DNA of 64,000 bases from Hymenopellis radicata (taxonomy: Eukaryota > Basidiomycota > Agaricomycetes > Agaricales > Physalacriaceae). This document shows, in pieces, positions 45,422 through 56,262 of the stretch (its first letter is position 1; each line of letters begins with the position of its first letter). The stretch covers positions 1 through 64,000 of the forward strand of contig JADNRX010000043.1 in NCBI GenBank assembly GCA_015501595.1, in the 5' to 3' direction. A model generated the notes under the pieces. That model was not told the origin of the DNA. It was given only the letters and a program-made list of their open reading frames with translations, and made no database searches. Position numbers and translations under genes: made by a program.

Positions 45422-47331
45422 TGTTCTCTGCTCTTCACAGTCATGAACGACGTGTACCGTTCTTCGCCACTAAGGGTGCGTGAATTGTGTTGAGAAGCTT
45501 TTTTTTGTGCTACTGCTATATGAAAAGCTCTATGTATGGTCTGTCCGCCGCAATTTGAGGCAGCGGTTCCAGTCAAAGCGGCGAACCTTACAGCGTGATC
45601 CGAACCAAAATCAGCCATCAGATGGATCAAAGCGTTAACCGCATGAGTCTTGCCTGTCCCACCGGGACCTGTTAAAAACAAACGTAGTTCCCTCGGTATG
45701 TACTGATCGTCAACTGGCGCAACAATGGCATCATGCACACCAAAACCTAGCTTACGTTCTACATAGGTCTGCGCCATGATGCGGAACGCATCCTCCTGCT
45801 CTGCATTCAACTCAAACTGGGCGATCGTGCTGTCCATGAGCTCCTTCATACTACTGGTTTTCCCGTAGGAAGCAATTCCTTCAGAGCTGCCTACATGATG
45901 AGGATCTACAACGTACGGCGTGTAGTCGGGAACAGAATACGAACCAACTTGCGTAGGACGTGCCTCGATACTGCCCACCTGATTATGGATGTTTCCAATA
46001 TTGTTCCTCAACTCTGCCATCTCCCTCTCGATTTCCTTGATCTGCTGTTTCCACTTATCCACTCTAGCGCGCGATACCGGCATCCCAAGGCGGTCCGGGC
46101 GGGCATCATCAACGTCAGGCACAAACCAATTCGACAGCTGAATGTCAAGTAGGTGCGCGCTTATCTCGATATCGCTAGCACTATGGCCGTCCGTTGCGAC
46201 TGACAGCTCAACAAGTCCTTCGAGAGAAGAACTCTCGATAGAATTCGTGAGGACACGTGAGTCCGCCAGCATAGCCTCATGCTTTCGCAAGCGTTCCCGA
46301 TCTCGTTCGTCTTCACACTCATGCATTGCCTCCCAGTTTCCCATACATGACACAGCCCGCTCATCAAACTCATACTGCTGGAACTTATCATCAAAAGACT
46401 CTCCGTCAGACAGCAATGGAACGTACACGTGGAACGGAATGAAATGCGCACACATAAAGGCGGAATACTCCGGCGTATCAACACGGGGAAGTTTGTAACC
46501 CACTATACGTGGAACGGATTTCGTCCGTATGAGCGACTCCCGTTCGCTCAACTGTTCTGCTATTTCGTAGGTGCCTCTCCATCGATAGCCGGGCAGAAAC
46601 TGGATTCGTCTAAACTTATTAAGGTGTTCCCCATTGACATAGGTGTCCTTCTCATCTCGATCACGTGAATCCACACGAACGACATCGTAGCGTGTAACAA
46701 AGTCATAGAACGACACATGAGACAACTCTGTTCCTCGGTGAAGGTAATCTTCAACTTGTGAGCGCTTCATCAGCTTCCCATCCTTACCAACCTGCATGAG
46801 TAGATACTCGGTTTCCATCTCACCATCTGCACTACTCAACCGATACGGCCACTTGCTTTGAACGAAATTCATCAATGCACCCGACTTCATTGCAACCGTT
46901 TTGTGCGATGAGAACACTTCTCCTTGCCCGCGAAGGATACGCGCTGCGTGTTGCGCATGGACCTGTTGAGCTCGGGCAAACTGCGACAAACATTTCTGGA
47001 GCACAATACGCGCGCGGAAATTCTTGTTGTTCTCCCCGACGGAAGCATTCGCATTTACAATGCCTTCGGACAACAGAGACAACATTTCGTACGTCTTCAA
47101 ACTCAATTTTGTAATGTAGTCTGTAATATAAAATATAGCTGCCTTAGCCGCTTTTCCTGATAGGATACACTTCAAGTCGTGATTGAAGCGACACATCAGT
47201 AAGACCCATCTATTAAAGTAATTCACCATGCCATCCAAGCACTGAAATATCACACAGCGCGACGCATTGTCGTAATACGACTCTGGGATTTCAGGCAATG
47301 GCATCAAGAATCGACATGTCTCATGACCATA
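45422..47331 (-). CDS. Helitron Rep/helicase middle part
   Basis: The frame continues from the Rep segment: after the MITE site it reads YGHETCRFLMPLPE, FQCLDGMVNYFNRW and CRFNHDLKCILSGKAAKAA, the conserved stretch between Rep and helicase in Helitrons. It continues through a coiled, Glu/Arg-rich linker (KWKQQIKEIEREMAEL) to LNAEQEDAFRIMAQ and LRLFLTGPGGTGKTHAV (Walker A), then ALTGTAASNCGGQTIHRAF (motif Ia). It stops at the TIR-element junction just after VKSRE. No other break is seen in 630 codons, consistent with recent interruption. Confidence 0.85.
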
Positions 47332-47480
47332 CTGTACTATTACGACCGTAAGTTCACAAATATTTATTTTTTTCGACCTTCCCACGCCCGATAAGTGATC
47401 GGAGGCGTTTTCCGGCATCCGATTAAGAGATAAGCAGGCCTTGTGACCTGTGACGTGAACATACGGTCGTAATAGTACAG
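47332..47480. mobile_element. 149-bp TA-flanked MITE inside the Helitron Rep region
   Basis: The ends CTGTACTATTACGACCGTA(A/T)GTTCAC form a 26-bp inverted repeat with one mismatch (47332-47357 and 47455-47480), flanked by TA at 47330-47331 and 47481-47482. Removing the element plus one TA restores RKYGHETCR, the exact Helitron consensus order. Its ends resemble those of the MITE at 36202 (CTGTAC..TT.CGACC..TAAGTTC). Confidence 0.9.
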
Positions 47481-47482
47481 TA

Positions 47483-49942
47483 CTTTCGACAAACGGCACG
47501 GTGAACGTGACGCTGCAACTTCTCACCTAGCGTCTTCATGTCGCAGATGAGAGCTCGTAGAAATGACCGAAGTTCGTCGTCACTTGCATCCCGGGGGGGA
47601 ATCCTCAAGGAATTTTCAGCTTTCGGATTAGCTTCCTTGTTCCAAGCCACGTCTGTGGGCAAATGATGTTCGATGATACCCTCAAAGTAAGTGAAAAATC
47701 TCATCGTGAACTCCGCACTGTTATCTAACCGTTTATGAAGCTCGCGCGGATTTAATCCACCTTTCAATGTCAGCACGAAATGTCCGTGGTAAGCGCCACG
47801 CTCCGTCAACTCATAGATCCCGTAATAAGCTTCAAGATGGCCTAGAATGCCTCCTTCAACTGTTGACCGTCCTCGCTCGAAGTCCCAGCCAAACAGGCAT
47901 TTGAAAATCAACTTAATAACATGGTTAAAGAAGTCAAGAGCAGCTACCGGATCGGATGCAAGGCGCTTCGACCTTTCGTTCCAATCTGCTAGCACCGGGA
48001 AACGTTCCGTCAGATCGACAGTCTCGTCTCCCCACATCAGCTGAAACAAGGGGTTGTGTACAGGATTCGGATTCGCGGTGAAAAAGAGATGGGGAATCCC
48101 GAAATGACCAACATATGCACGCATCTCATTTCTATACAATATCTTCGAGGCCTCGGAGCCCGTTATACGACCTGCAACTGTATTCACTTCTCGCAGGAGT
48201 GTAAGCGCTTCCTGACCCTGAGAGCCCAACTCTGTTGGGGAACCACCGTGCTTCATGTACTGAGACACTGCGCGCAGCGTCTCAGGCCTGATGTTCTCTA
48301 TGATACCGGACACCGAATCGAACCGATTGCTCTGCACCGCAAAATGAGTATGTAAATTGATCTGATGCCGTTGAATTACATTCATGGCGACGAAGATGAA
48401 AGAGTGATGATAGCGAAAGCTCCTGTCATACAAGTCGAGGTAATAGTTTGCTTGATTGTGGAAGCTCAAAGCCACTTTGCGGTTAGGGTCATCGAACCCG
48501 CCTATACCATACGGAAACAACGTCGGGAACATACCAGGAAACAGTTCCGGGTTATTATAATCAGTCACGGGATCGCGCGACCTAAACACAGTCAACCCAG
48601 CGGCCTTGTCAGGAGGACGTAGAAGATTGTCGATGGCAGCAGCAGTAAACGTCCTCCCAGTAATGTTTACAGACTCAATGTCAGACACGCCCATGCGCTC
48701 CAACAAACATACGCCATCATCCGATTCCGGCAAAAGAGATCCAGCGAAGTGTTCTTCGAAACCAGCGGTCTCCTCGTCAAACATTTCCGCGACATTGGAT
48801 GAATCATCATGAAAGACGGCGTCTTCCAAACCCGGAAGCACCAGGGAACCGTCCTCATTATCGTACTGGTCAAACAGTTCGGGTATTATGCGTACCTTGT
48901 GGTATAACGGATTGTGGATAGCTAACCACGCCAAGAATCGCATAACCAGATCCTTCCGTATGGTGAATTGTCTACCCAGCGCGTGTTTTAATCGATGCTT
49001 AGGGCCCACGAACACGACACTAATCATGCCCAATACATCCTGAGGCACACGCGGTAGAACAGTAGCAGTGGACACAACGTTCATATCATGCGCACATGTA
49101 TTCCCATGCAACATTCGCGGCTGCTCCGGACTAGACGAATTGTACAGGCGTGTCACATGAGCAGAACACCTGTATATTGAACAGACCATTTCCTCAAGCC
49201 AGGTTAGTCCACGAAACTCCTCAGGAAGTTCGCCTCTGAATAAACGATTCCGCAACGCTAAACGAGGCAAATTTCCTGCACTCAATGAGGTATGACATTT
49301 CAAGCAGATTCTTACACAATCGCCTACAACCGCCCTGTTATCAAGCATCAAATCGCCGAGAAAGGGATCATCGATGCGACGCTCAAAGGGTTCACCTTCG
49401 CATACACGAAGTGTTCGAGCCATGGTACGACCAATCTTCTTGTCAATTAACGAAGTGATAGGCTCATCTTTATATTTCAACGGATCGCCTTTGTGAGTCT
49501 CGCGTGTACACACGGCACACAATGTACGCGCCGGCCACGTATACTCCGATTGGAATTGACGACATCGCTCGAGCGCTACGTCACCCGAAATCGGCTGGGG
49601 CCACTCTTCGCGGACACGGTGAAAGACATCCTCAATCTCGTCTGCGGCGTGCTCACGATCATCACGTCGTTGGTCTCGACCGGCAAACACTACATTGCGC
49701 TTCCGCAAGACCTCGACCACGGAACCAATGACTACACTGCCATACTCACATGTTAGAAGCTCAACCATGTTGAAAGAGGATGATAGAATCACATCGCGTG
49801 TGTAACAATTCAGCGCAGCGCCCACGACAGAATTACTACAACGAATCAAGTGTCCCCAACGTTGAATTAGACTGCGACTTAGATGAGATAGAATCTTAGC
49901 TCGAGAAATTCGTAGATCGGTCACTCCGACAATTGCAAACAT
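47483..49942 (-). CDS. Helitron N-terminal and Rep (HUH) part
   Basis: This open frame starts at an ATG at 49942. It contains LCAVCTRETHKGDPL and IRICLKCHTSLSAGNLPRLA-like Cys pairs (a DUF6570-type segment), then ELFPGMFPTLFPYGIGGFDDP, HHSFIFVAMNVIQRHQI, LREVNTVAGRITGSEASK, PHLFFTANPNPVHNPLF and GIYELTERGAYHGHFVLTLK with the HUH metal motif. Upstream, conserved-looking sequence (LRQPEEPLHLCEHVDPLF, then RRLRKVNVTVLRSELKECLQLS) continues in two other frames to about 50130. The native N-terminus is therefore probably further upstream, and one base is missing near 49935 and another near 50105. Confidence 0.85.
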
Positions 49943-50588
49943 TCCTTTAATTCAGACCGTAGTACGGTAACATTGACCTTGCGCAGCCGCCTAGTTAACA
50001 CATCAATACTGAAATCTGATTGCGCATCTACATCTCCCAGGGCTACATTTAGAAACAAGGGATCAACATGTTCGCAAAGGTGTAGTGGTTCTTCTGGTTG
50101 ACGGAGATTGCGAAAAACCCAGCACCGAATCGACGTTCAAGCAAGCACCACATGGCTGTACGTCGAGTCAAGGCGACCGTTCGGTCACCTCCCGAATGAA
50201 GGAAGAATGCAAAGAGATCGGCATCGGACATACAAGCATACCTAGCACATTCGGACCGAAACATAGACGCCAGCCGGACGGCACACTTATTCTTTGATGC
50301 GGATTCATCCCGAGTAAAACCGCCCAAGCGACGAAAATCATCACGAGAAAGTCGACATGCTCGGGTCTCTAGCTTCACAAGTGTTAGATACACCCAAGGC
50401 GGATTAGATGACATAGTACGAACCAATCGATTGTATATGTATGTGGGCTTGAACAATGGCGATATAATATCATCGTATGTTATATGTATGGAGACGTCAA
50501 GCGTCATATCGTCCACGATAAAGGCATCACCAATGAAGTGACACACAACATGGTCGGAGGTAGGGACAACTTTTGTATACTCCGCCAC
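49943..50588 (-). CDS. probable Helitron N-terminal extension (frame-broken)
   Basis: The open frame 50049-50588 starts MAEYTKVVPTSDHVVCHF and includes LTLVKLETRACRLSRDDFRRLGG. The protein-like sequence then passes into neighbouring frames toward the Helitron start. A SAP-like helix pair is suggested where the last two frames meet (RRLRKVNVTVLRSELKE, then DLRISRAKILSHLSRSLI). It could alternatively be a separate ORF of the element. Confidence 0.4.
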
Positions 50589-50735
50589 TGCATGCTCAGC
50601 AACAAAGTCTGAAAATGAAAATATCGGTCTAAAGAGATCTCGTTAAAGATGCCCGATCGATCGCTCAACACGAAATCGTACACTGTTTCGAAGAAAAACT
50701 CGTGAGTAGAACAGATTGATCAGTCGATTCGTGAT

Positions 50736-50750
50736 CATCAGGATAACTCA
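50736..50750 (+). repeat. isolated end-like motif of the TIR element family
   Basis: CATCAGGATAACTCA combines the two conserved words of the TIR at 41283 (CATCAGG and GGATAACTC). No partner end was found, so it may be a solo remnant or chance. Confidence 0.3.
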
Positions 50751-50990
50751 GGGGCAAGGGTTCATCTCTGCATGACTCGAGTCCTGACTACAGTCGTCGG
50801 TGGTATTGTCCTCGGTCATTGATCGCAGTACTCCGATCATCTAGTATATTGCTGTAGTTGACCTTATTTAGCTATTTAGCAGGTTTTTCATGATTCATGT
50901 GTTCATGCACGAGTCAACACGAGTCAGGAACGAGTCAGATATTAGCCTTAGGCTGTTCATGCTCTTGCCTGACTCGAGTCCCCCTGATCA

Positions 50991-51010
50991 CGAGTCGAGT
51001 CGAGTCGAGT
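50991..51010 (+). repeat. CGAGT tandem repeat, four units, in a GACTC-rich zone
   Basis: Four perfect CGAGT units lie in 50770-51070, a tract with many further GAGTC/GACTC words on both strands. This resembles a subterminal repeat zone of a DNA transposon. No ORF. Confidence 0.6.
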
Positions 51011-51759
51011 ATTGACCTGCGAGTCCGAGTTGATTCGCGAGTACTCTCCAGACTCACGCGACTCGTGGTGATCTCTAGTGAGCTGGGAATCCATGATGAA
51101 GGCAGCTCACCTCTTACAGTGCAGACAGGAGCGCATATATATACCCGCACCCGCTACCCATCACAGCGGCAGCGCACCATTGGAGTAGATCCAGAGTATG
51201 CGCATACAGCTTTCCGATGCTACACACTCGGGACCAGCATCGCAAAACCCACAGCGTCTACCTAGAAACGAGATCTGCGGGGGGAGAGACCTGTTACGGA
51301 AGCCAAAGAGGATGAACAGCAACTTCAAGCGACGGCAAAAACATCGGATACACGCACCGGAATAGGAACACAAATGGGGAAGAGAGTAAAACAAAACAGC
51401 GGACCTCGGGTCAACGCGGAATCGGGATGACTAAATCCGATTCGGATAGTCACGCGTACACACGTGAACGCACGTGAGAAACAAATATAACCATGAAAGT
51501 AACAAACGTGACCTAAATGCACGAGTTTCTACGGGTAAAACCGCGTTGGCAGAATTTGAGAAATTTTGCGGGGAAACCGCAATTATCGTTTCTATCAACC
51601 TTTTCTTTCTCGAGAGAAAGAATCGGGGATTGTTATTTCCTTCATTTCGGGCTCTTTTGACGGCACTGCCATCGGTGAGCGCGATGGGCGCGGCGACGGC
51701 GGTGTGGCTGACCTGTTTCATGCTAGAATTGGCCGAAACGCATGCAGTGGGCGCCTTGA

Positions 51760-52928
51760 ATGGACTCCTCCACTATCCTCTACACGGCCGCAGCAGTGCT
51801 CGCAGGCGGATTGGCGACGGTGAGCACTGTTTCCAGCTATTTCCTATGATGAGCCCCGTTTCATCCTTGTTCTTCGAGCTGCGGGCCGTCGTCCGCGACG
51901 TGCGCCGCGGTGCAGACGACAATGGGTCAGGCTTTGCCCTGTACTGACCATTACTCCTTCTCCGATGTCCTTGGTCGTTGCTGAACTGCTCACAGGCATA
52001 CGCGCTGCTCGTATATATCGACACCAGCCCATCGTTACCCATGATTCCGAGCAGAAATACCGTTCGCACAAGTCACCGACGACGCCAAAGCCGCTTTCGC
52101 GACTATCAGAACCGAGCACTGTTGACCTCACCGTTGTATACCTGCGTTCAACGAGACCGAACGGCTCCCCCTCATGCTGTCGTCAGCTATAGACCACCTC
52201 ACGTCCAAAAACCTGCACTCATTCGAGATTCTCATCGTAGACGATGGCTCTACTGACGACACCAGCGCAGCATCGCTAGAGCTGGCCGCCAAATACCCCA
52301 CCTGTGATATCCGAGTAGTCACGCTAGAAAAGAATCTGGGCAAAGGAGGCGCGGTGCGCCATGGGATGCTCTACTCCAGCGGGGAGCGTATGCTGATGGT
52401 CGACGCGGACGGCGCTAGTCGGTTCAATGACCTTGAGCTGTTGTGGACCGCCATGGACGAGATCGCACCAACAAGGGCGCTGGCGTCGTCGTCGGTAGCC
52501 GAGCCCATCTCGTCAAAACAGAGGCTGTTGTGAAGGTATGTGCCCTTCCAATCTATCACCCTTTTCTTACCCTCGTTCAGCGATCCTTCATCCGAAATGT
52601 CCTCATGTATGGCCTGCACACCATCTTGCGTGTCGTCGGCGTTGGGCACATCCGCGACACTCAGTGTGGCTTCAAGCTTTTCTCGCGTGCTGCGGCACAG
52701 CAGATATTTCCTCTGCAACATCTCGCGACATGGATATTCGACGTCGAGCTGTTACTCCTCGCTAAACAGCTGCGGATACCGGTTGCAGAGGTGCCTATAG
52801 ATTGGCACGAGATTCCGGGGAGCAAGCTGAATGTAGTCACCGCGTCGTTGCAGATGCTCAAGGATCTGCTGGTAGTGCGAGCAAACTTCCTCCTTGGGCG
52901 GTGGACGGTGAAGCTCAAATCGCAATGA
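51760..52928 (+). CDS. ALG5: dolichyl-phosphate beta-glucosyltransferase (three probable frame breaks)
   Basis: The start MDSSTILYTAAAVLAGG gives an N-terminal membrane helix, continued after an intron (GTGAGC at about 51820, CAG before 51998) by AYALLVYI. GT2-family motifs follow: VDLTVV, PAFNETERLPLML, FEILIVDDGSTDDTS with the Asp pair, NLGKGGAVRHG, MLMVDADGASRF as the DxD site, GAGVVVGSRAHLV, IRDTQCGFKLF and WIFDVELLLLA, then a final IDWHEIPGSK. A GTATGT...TTCAG intron before RSFIRNV is normal. The enzyme makes dolichyl-P-glucose at the cytosolic ER face for N-glycan assembly. Frame shifts near 52050, 52137 and 52463 each correspond to one missing base, inside or beside conserved motifs. 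Three deletions in a conserved single-copy gene suggest assembly error, but decay is possible. Confidence 0.88.
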
Positions 52929-53113
52929 CGAGGGTTTGCCTACGTACTGTATTTATATGCGCGCAATCGTATTATCTTCTTAATTCCCCTCGCAGTGCGT
53001 TCGAGCGTGGCAAGAGGTATTGCGGTGGCAACGTTGTACATTGGACAGTGTATACATGAAGAAAGGAGTTCTAATGCTACAGGTGTCGATGCGAGTGATA
53101 CATGCGGAGGGAA

Positions 53114-54240
53114 TTAGTCCGAGTCAAGCAGATCGTCTGGCACTAGCCAAGGGTGCCGGAGGAGGTCAGCAGCCAAAGGACGTTTCTCGCATTTCCTGGT
53201 CAGCGCCTTTCGAATGAAATCGCCCATGGCGCCTTCAAGCGACCTCGTCGTTTCCTCCATGAGTTGCCAATTTCTCTGTCACATCATTGGTTAGTCCTTT
53301 CGAATTCCATTAGCACTGGACATTGAATTACTTACCTCGTGGTCGTCTAGATCAGAGAGCCTGCCGAGCTGCAGGTACCAAGGACCGACGAGCATGTAAA
53401 GGAGCGTCGCTCCCAGAGCCCAGACATCGCTATACGCACTGTACCGGTAAGTGTACAGGATTTCGGGGGCGAGGAAGGCCGGTGTCCCAGAGCACATCAC
53501 TGTAGGCAGTGACCCGACATAGGCATCGTCCTCAGACTCTGCTGTGGATGTTAGTAATGGCGCTACTATGTATGAGAAGAGGAAGGTCCACGTACCATAA
53601 ATGGACAAGCCAAAGTCGACAATCTTGATGTTATTAGTATGCTTATCGAGGACTATGTTCTGGGGCTTGATATCGCGATGCACGCGACCGAAAGACTGCA
53701 TGCACACGAGTCCCTCGAGGAGCTGTTTGGCGATGCGTCTGAGTAGAACCTCGGGAAATGGCTTTGCGTCCTGTTCCAGCCAGTGATCGAGCGAGCAGCC
53801 GTCGACGTACTCCATTACGATGAAGAGGTATTCGCCAGTTGCGTTCTTGGATTCTTCTGTTCAGCGATAGTTAGTAAGCCCATGATTGACCTACTAGAAG
53901 AGGGGGAAATGACTTGCGCGCAGCAATGAATTTGGGGAAGCGTTCGTGGCCAGAGAGCGTTTTGAAGACGTGCACTTCGTCGAGGGATTGACGCCTGTCG
54001 AGCGGGTGGGTTATGTTGACCACCTTGACGGCACAGACGGTCGGCTCCGCGTCTTCTTGTATTTCGCCGTCCTCCAGATCGGCGGCTGGGGTGACCTGTT
54101 TCGCGACGGGATGCGTCATCAAGCCCAGATGGACCATACCAGATGTTCCTTCGCCTATTCGTCTGCCGATATCCACAGTGGTACCTGTTGAGGTCCAGAT
54201 GAGCGAAGAGAACGGAATACCAGGGGGTGAAATGACCGTT
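53114..54240 (-). CDS. serine/threonine protein kinase
   Basis: All kinase subdomains are readable: glycine loop IGEGTSGMVHLG, CAVKVVNI with the ATP Lys, FIVMEYVDGCSLDHWL hinge, VHRDIKPQNIVL catalytic loop, KIVDFGLSIYG, MCSGTPAFLAPEIL activation segment, YSDVWALGATLLYML, and a C-lobe exon ending FIRKALTRKCEKRPLAADLLRHPWL with a stop at 53114-53116. Introns fall near 53905-53850, 53595-53535 and 53330-53276. It is an active-type cytosolic Ser/Thr kinase of the CAMK/CaMKK-like fungal group. The N-terminal start is unresolved; the sequence before the glycine loop (SSLIWTSTGTTVDIGRR) has no ATG in frame, and an upstream exon is likely. Confidence 0.82.
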
Positions 54241-55395
54241 ATCCAGAAGCAAGGTAGCTATATATGCGTCGTCTGCGAAGTAGTAATCCGTGTTGGAGAG
54301 GACAAGACTGCTGTCGGAACTGGGACGGCTTAATGTTTAAAACAGAGTGATGCCAATCTACATACCGGGAGAAGACACCGTCTTCTATAATCGGTTCTAA
54401 TGAGCAAGATTCATCCCTATGAGTTGGATGAGTGACTGCGCGAAGAGCTTCATAGTTACGGACCGTACAAAGTCAAGGACTTCTTCAAAGTCGGTACATA
54501 GTTGTTTCATGTCTGCATCCTCTTTCTTCCTAGAGTGACATTGACCGACTGGGTGAGGGATATCGTGTTGGGGCTTAGACTTCTGGCCCTTGGAGTTGAA
54601 GAGAGTGTACGCTCCAGAACGTGGCGCATGGGTCAGAACTGTCATAGCTAGTAATAGTACAGAAGAGTGGTCCGTGTCCGAGAAGAGAAGAGAAAAAAAG
54701 AAAAGGGAGGGAAACAAGTTGCTGGACAAGGCACTGGATGGTGCAGAGCTTTATAGTGCCAGTACGAGTGACAACAACAACAGAGGCAGAGGCAAGAATA
54801 GCATCCGAATGCATAATAAGAGCAGTGCAAGACCCCGGAGAGCGTCGCGACACAAAAGACAGAACAATAGCAGGCAAAGTACAATAGCGACGTGGTCAAA
54901 GTGGAAGAAGGGCCGGGAGATGCCGCCCAAAGAGCTTCACGTGATGCTACGCGTGAGCCTCGCGTCCTTCCCCCTGAAAGCGGCGGACTCAGATCGCCCA
55001 CGCTCGATACATGGCATGGGAGCCTGTTAGACTGTGTCCTGACGGACACGCAAGGAGGACTAGATTACAAGCTTTGCCAGTCAGGACAAGGGACTCGGGT
55101 AGACTCGATCGACTTTTCTTCTTCTTCCCATCATGTCGGAATACAAAAGGCTTTTTTATACGACAGGAATGTGGCTCTGTACTTGCAGTGTTGACCTTCA
55201 TCGAGAACGACCACTATGATATCTCCTCTCGTAGGAGCAATTCTGGGTAACCACGACAGCTGGATGCCAGCGACGCCCACCTCAATGGCTATGAAGTATG
55301 AGTACGAGTAACGAGATAACACCGGAGGATCATGCGGCGCTCTTCTCTGGAGTAAGTGGCCCGCATATGTACGTCGTTCGATGTCAGCTAAGATG
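54241..55395. other. 5' region of the kinase gene and spacer
   Basis: A minus-strand frame at 54397-54729 (MTVLTHAPRSGAYTLF at 54645) may be an upstream kinase exon, but no phase-matching join was found. 54648-55049 is a Cys/Ser-rich minus frame with no motif. Confidence 0.4.
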
Positions 55396-56048
55396 ATAGA
55401 TTTTAGCACGAGCACGTCAACGATGCGATTCGCCAATTCTGAGAAGACAGTCTTCAATCGAGAATCCCAATCTTGGACGAGCTGGACATCGAATGTACCA
55501 CGATTTTTGTTATGCCGTGTCTCGTTTACGCGATGAAGTGAAAGTTTTGGCGACAATATCCCAAATCCTTCAATTTCCGGATTCTCAATGGACCACCGGC
55601 GGCCTGCGTAACAGGGACCGGTCAAATATCGCACGAGGTCCGCAGGAGGACCTACGTTATAGATTTCGAGACCGGTGCTATATATCCTCAAGGCCAGCAC
55701 TCACCGGGGTCGCACCGTTTCGGAAAGGCGGGGCAAGACAGAACGCATCCAGTGTTTTTTCGATCCTGTTAATCCTCTGTATCAGGCTTATACAGTTGAC
55801 ATCTACCAAGTTGGTAGTCACGTCCTACGCCAGTGTTTCCTCGAGGTGGGCTTGGTCAATCTCATCGCTAATCTAACAAATGCCCACGGACGTATTGACG
55901 CCGCCCAGGTACTGGTCTTGCGTTAATATCTGGTGTCTGAGCTGGATGCTAGGACTCTACGGATGGACTACCTTGTGCAAAAGGCCGATCATGTCCGACC
56001 TTACTTGAGAAAGAACTCGCGGCGCCACTGGCGGAAGGCGAAGTTGTA
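55396..56048 (+). pseudogene. decayed kinase-like gene copy 1
   Basis: On plus, pieces match the kinase-like gene at 61814-63098: HEHVNDAIRQF, SRIPILDELDIECTTIFVMPC, VIDFETGAIYPQGQHSP, GRIDAAQVLVL, then LVSELDARTLRMDYLVQK and KNSRRHWRKAKL before a stop. In-frame stops and frame changes separate the blocks, and the HRD region is missing. It is in opposite orientation to copies 2 and 3. Confidence 0.75.
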
Positions 56049-56262
56049 GGGTTGTCTGTAATTTTTGTAGTTGATTTGTTGCCATAGTTGTTGAAGTGAT
56101 TGCGGACTCACTATTCAGCCGATGTTTGTGAACAAAAGAGTGCACAGTCCATTGTTCGCCATCGGCAGTGGCCGAGAATGTGCCAGATTAGGAAAGATGT
56201 GAATTGCCGGCGGAGACCTTGTCTTCTTGTTCACGTTCTTCAGTTACCACCACCATCGAGGC

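Larger units (their letters stand above)
50589..51759. other. intergenic between Helitron and ALG5
   Basis: It holds the GACTC-rich tract and no supported gene. The 5' terminus of the Helitron is expected here, but a TC start could not be singled out. Confidence 0.45.

Noticed and set aside
50991..51010. CGAGT repeats and TAGGGTGG words as telomeric repeats
   Set aside because: Only four CGAGT units, and the TAGGGTGG motifs are single transposon ends, not tandem TTAGGG arrays.
52013..52058. GTATAT...GAGCAG intron in ALG5 as an alternative to a frame break
   Set aside because: It would be in phase, but it removes residues that align with the normal ALG5 N-terminal region; the other two breaks cannot be explained by introns.
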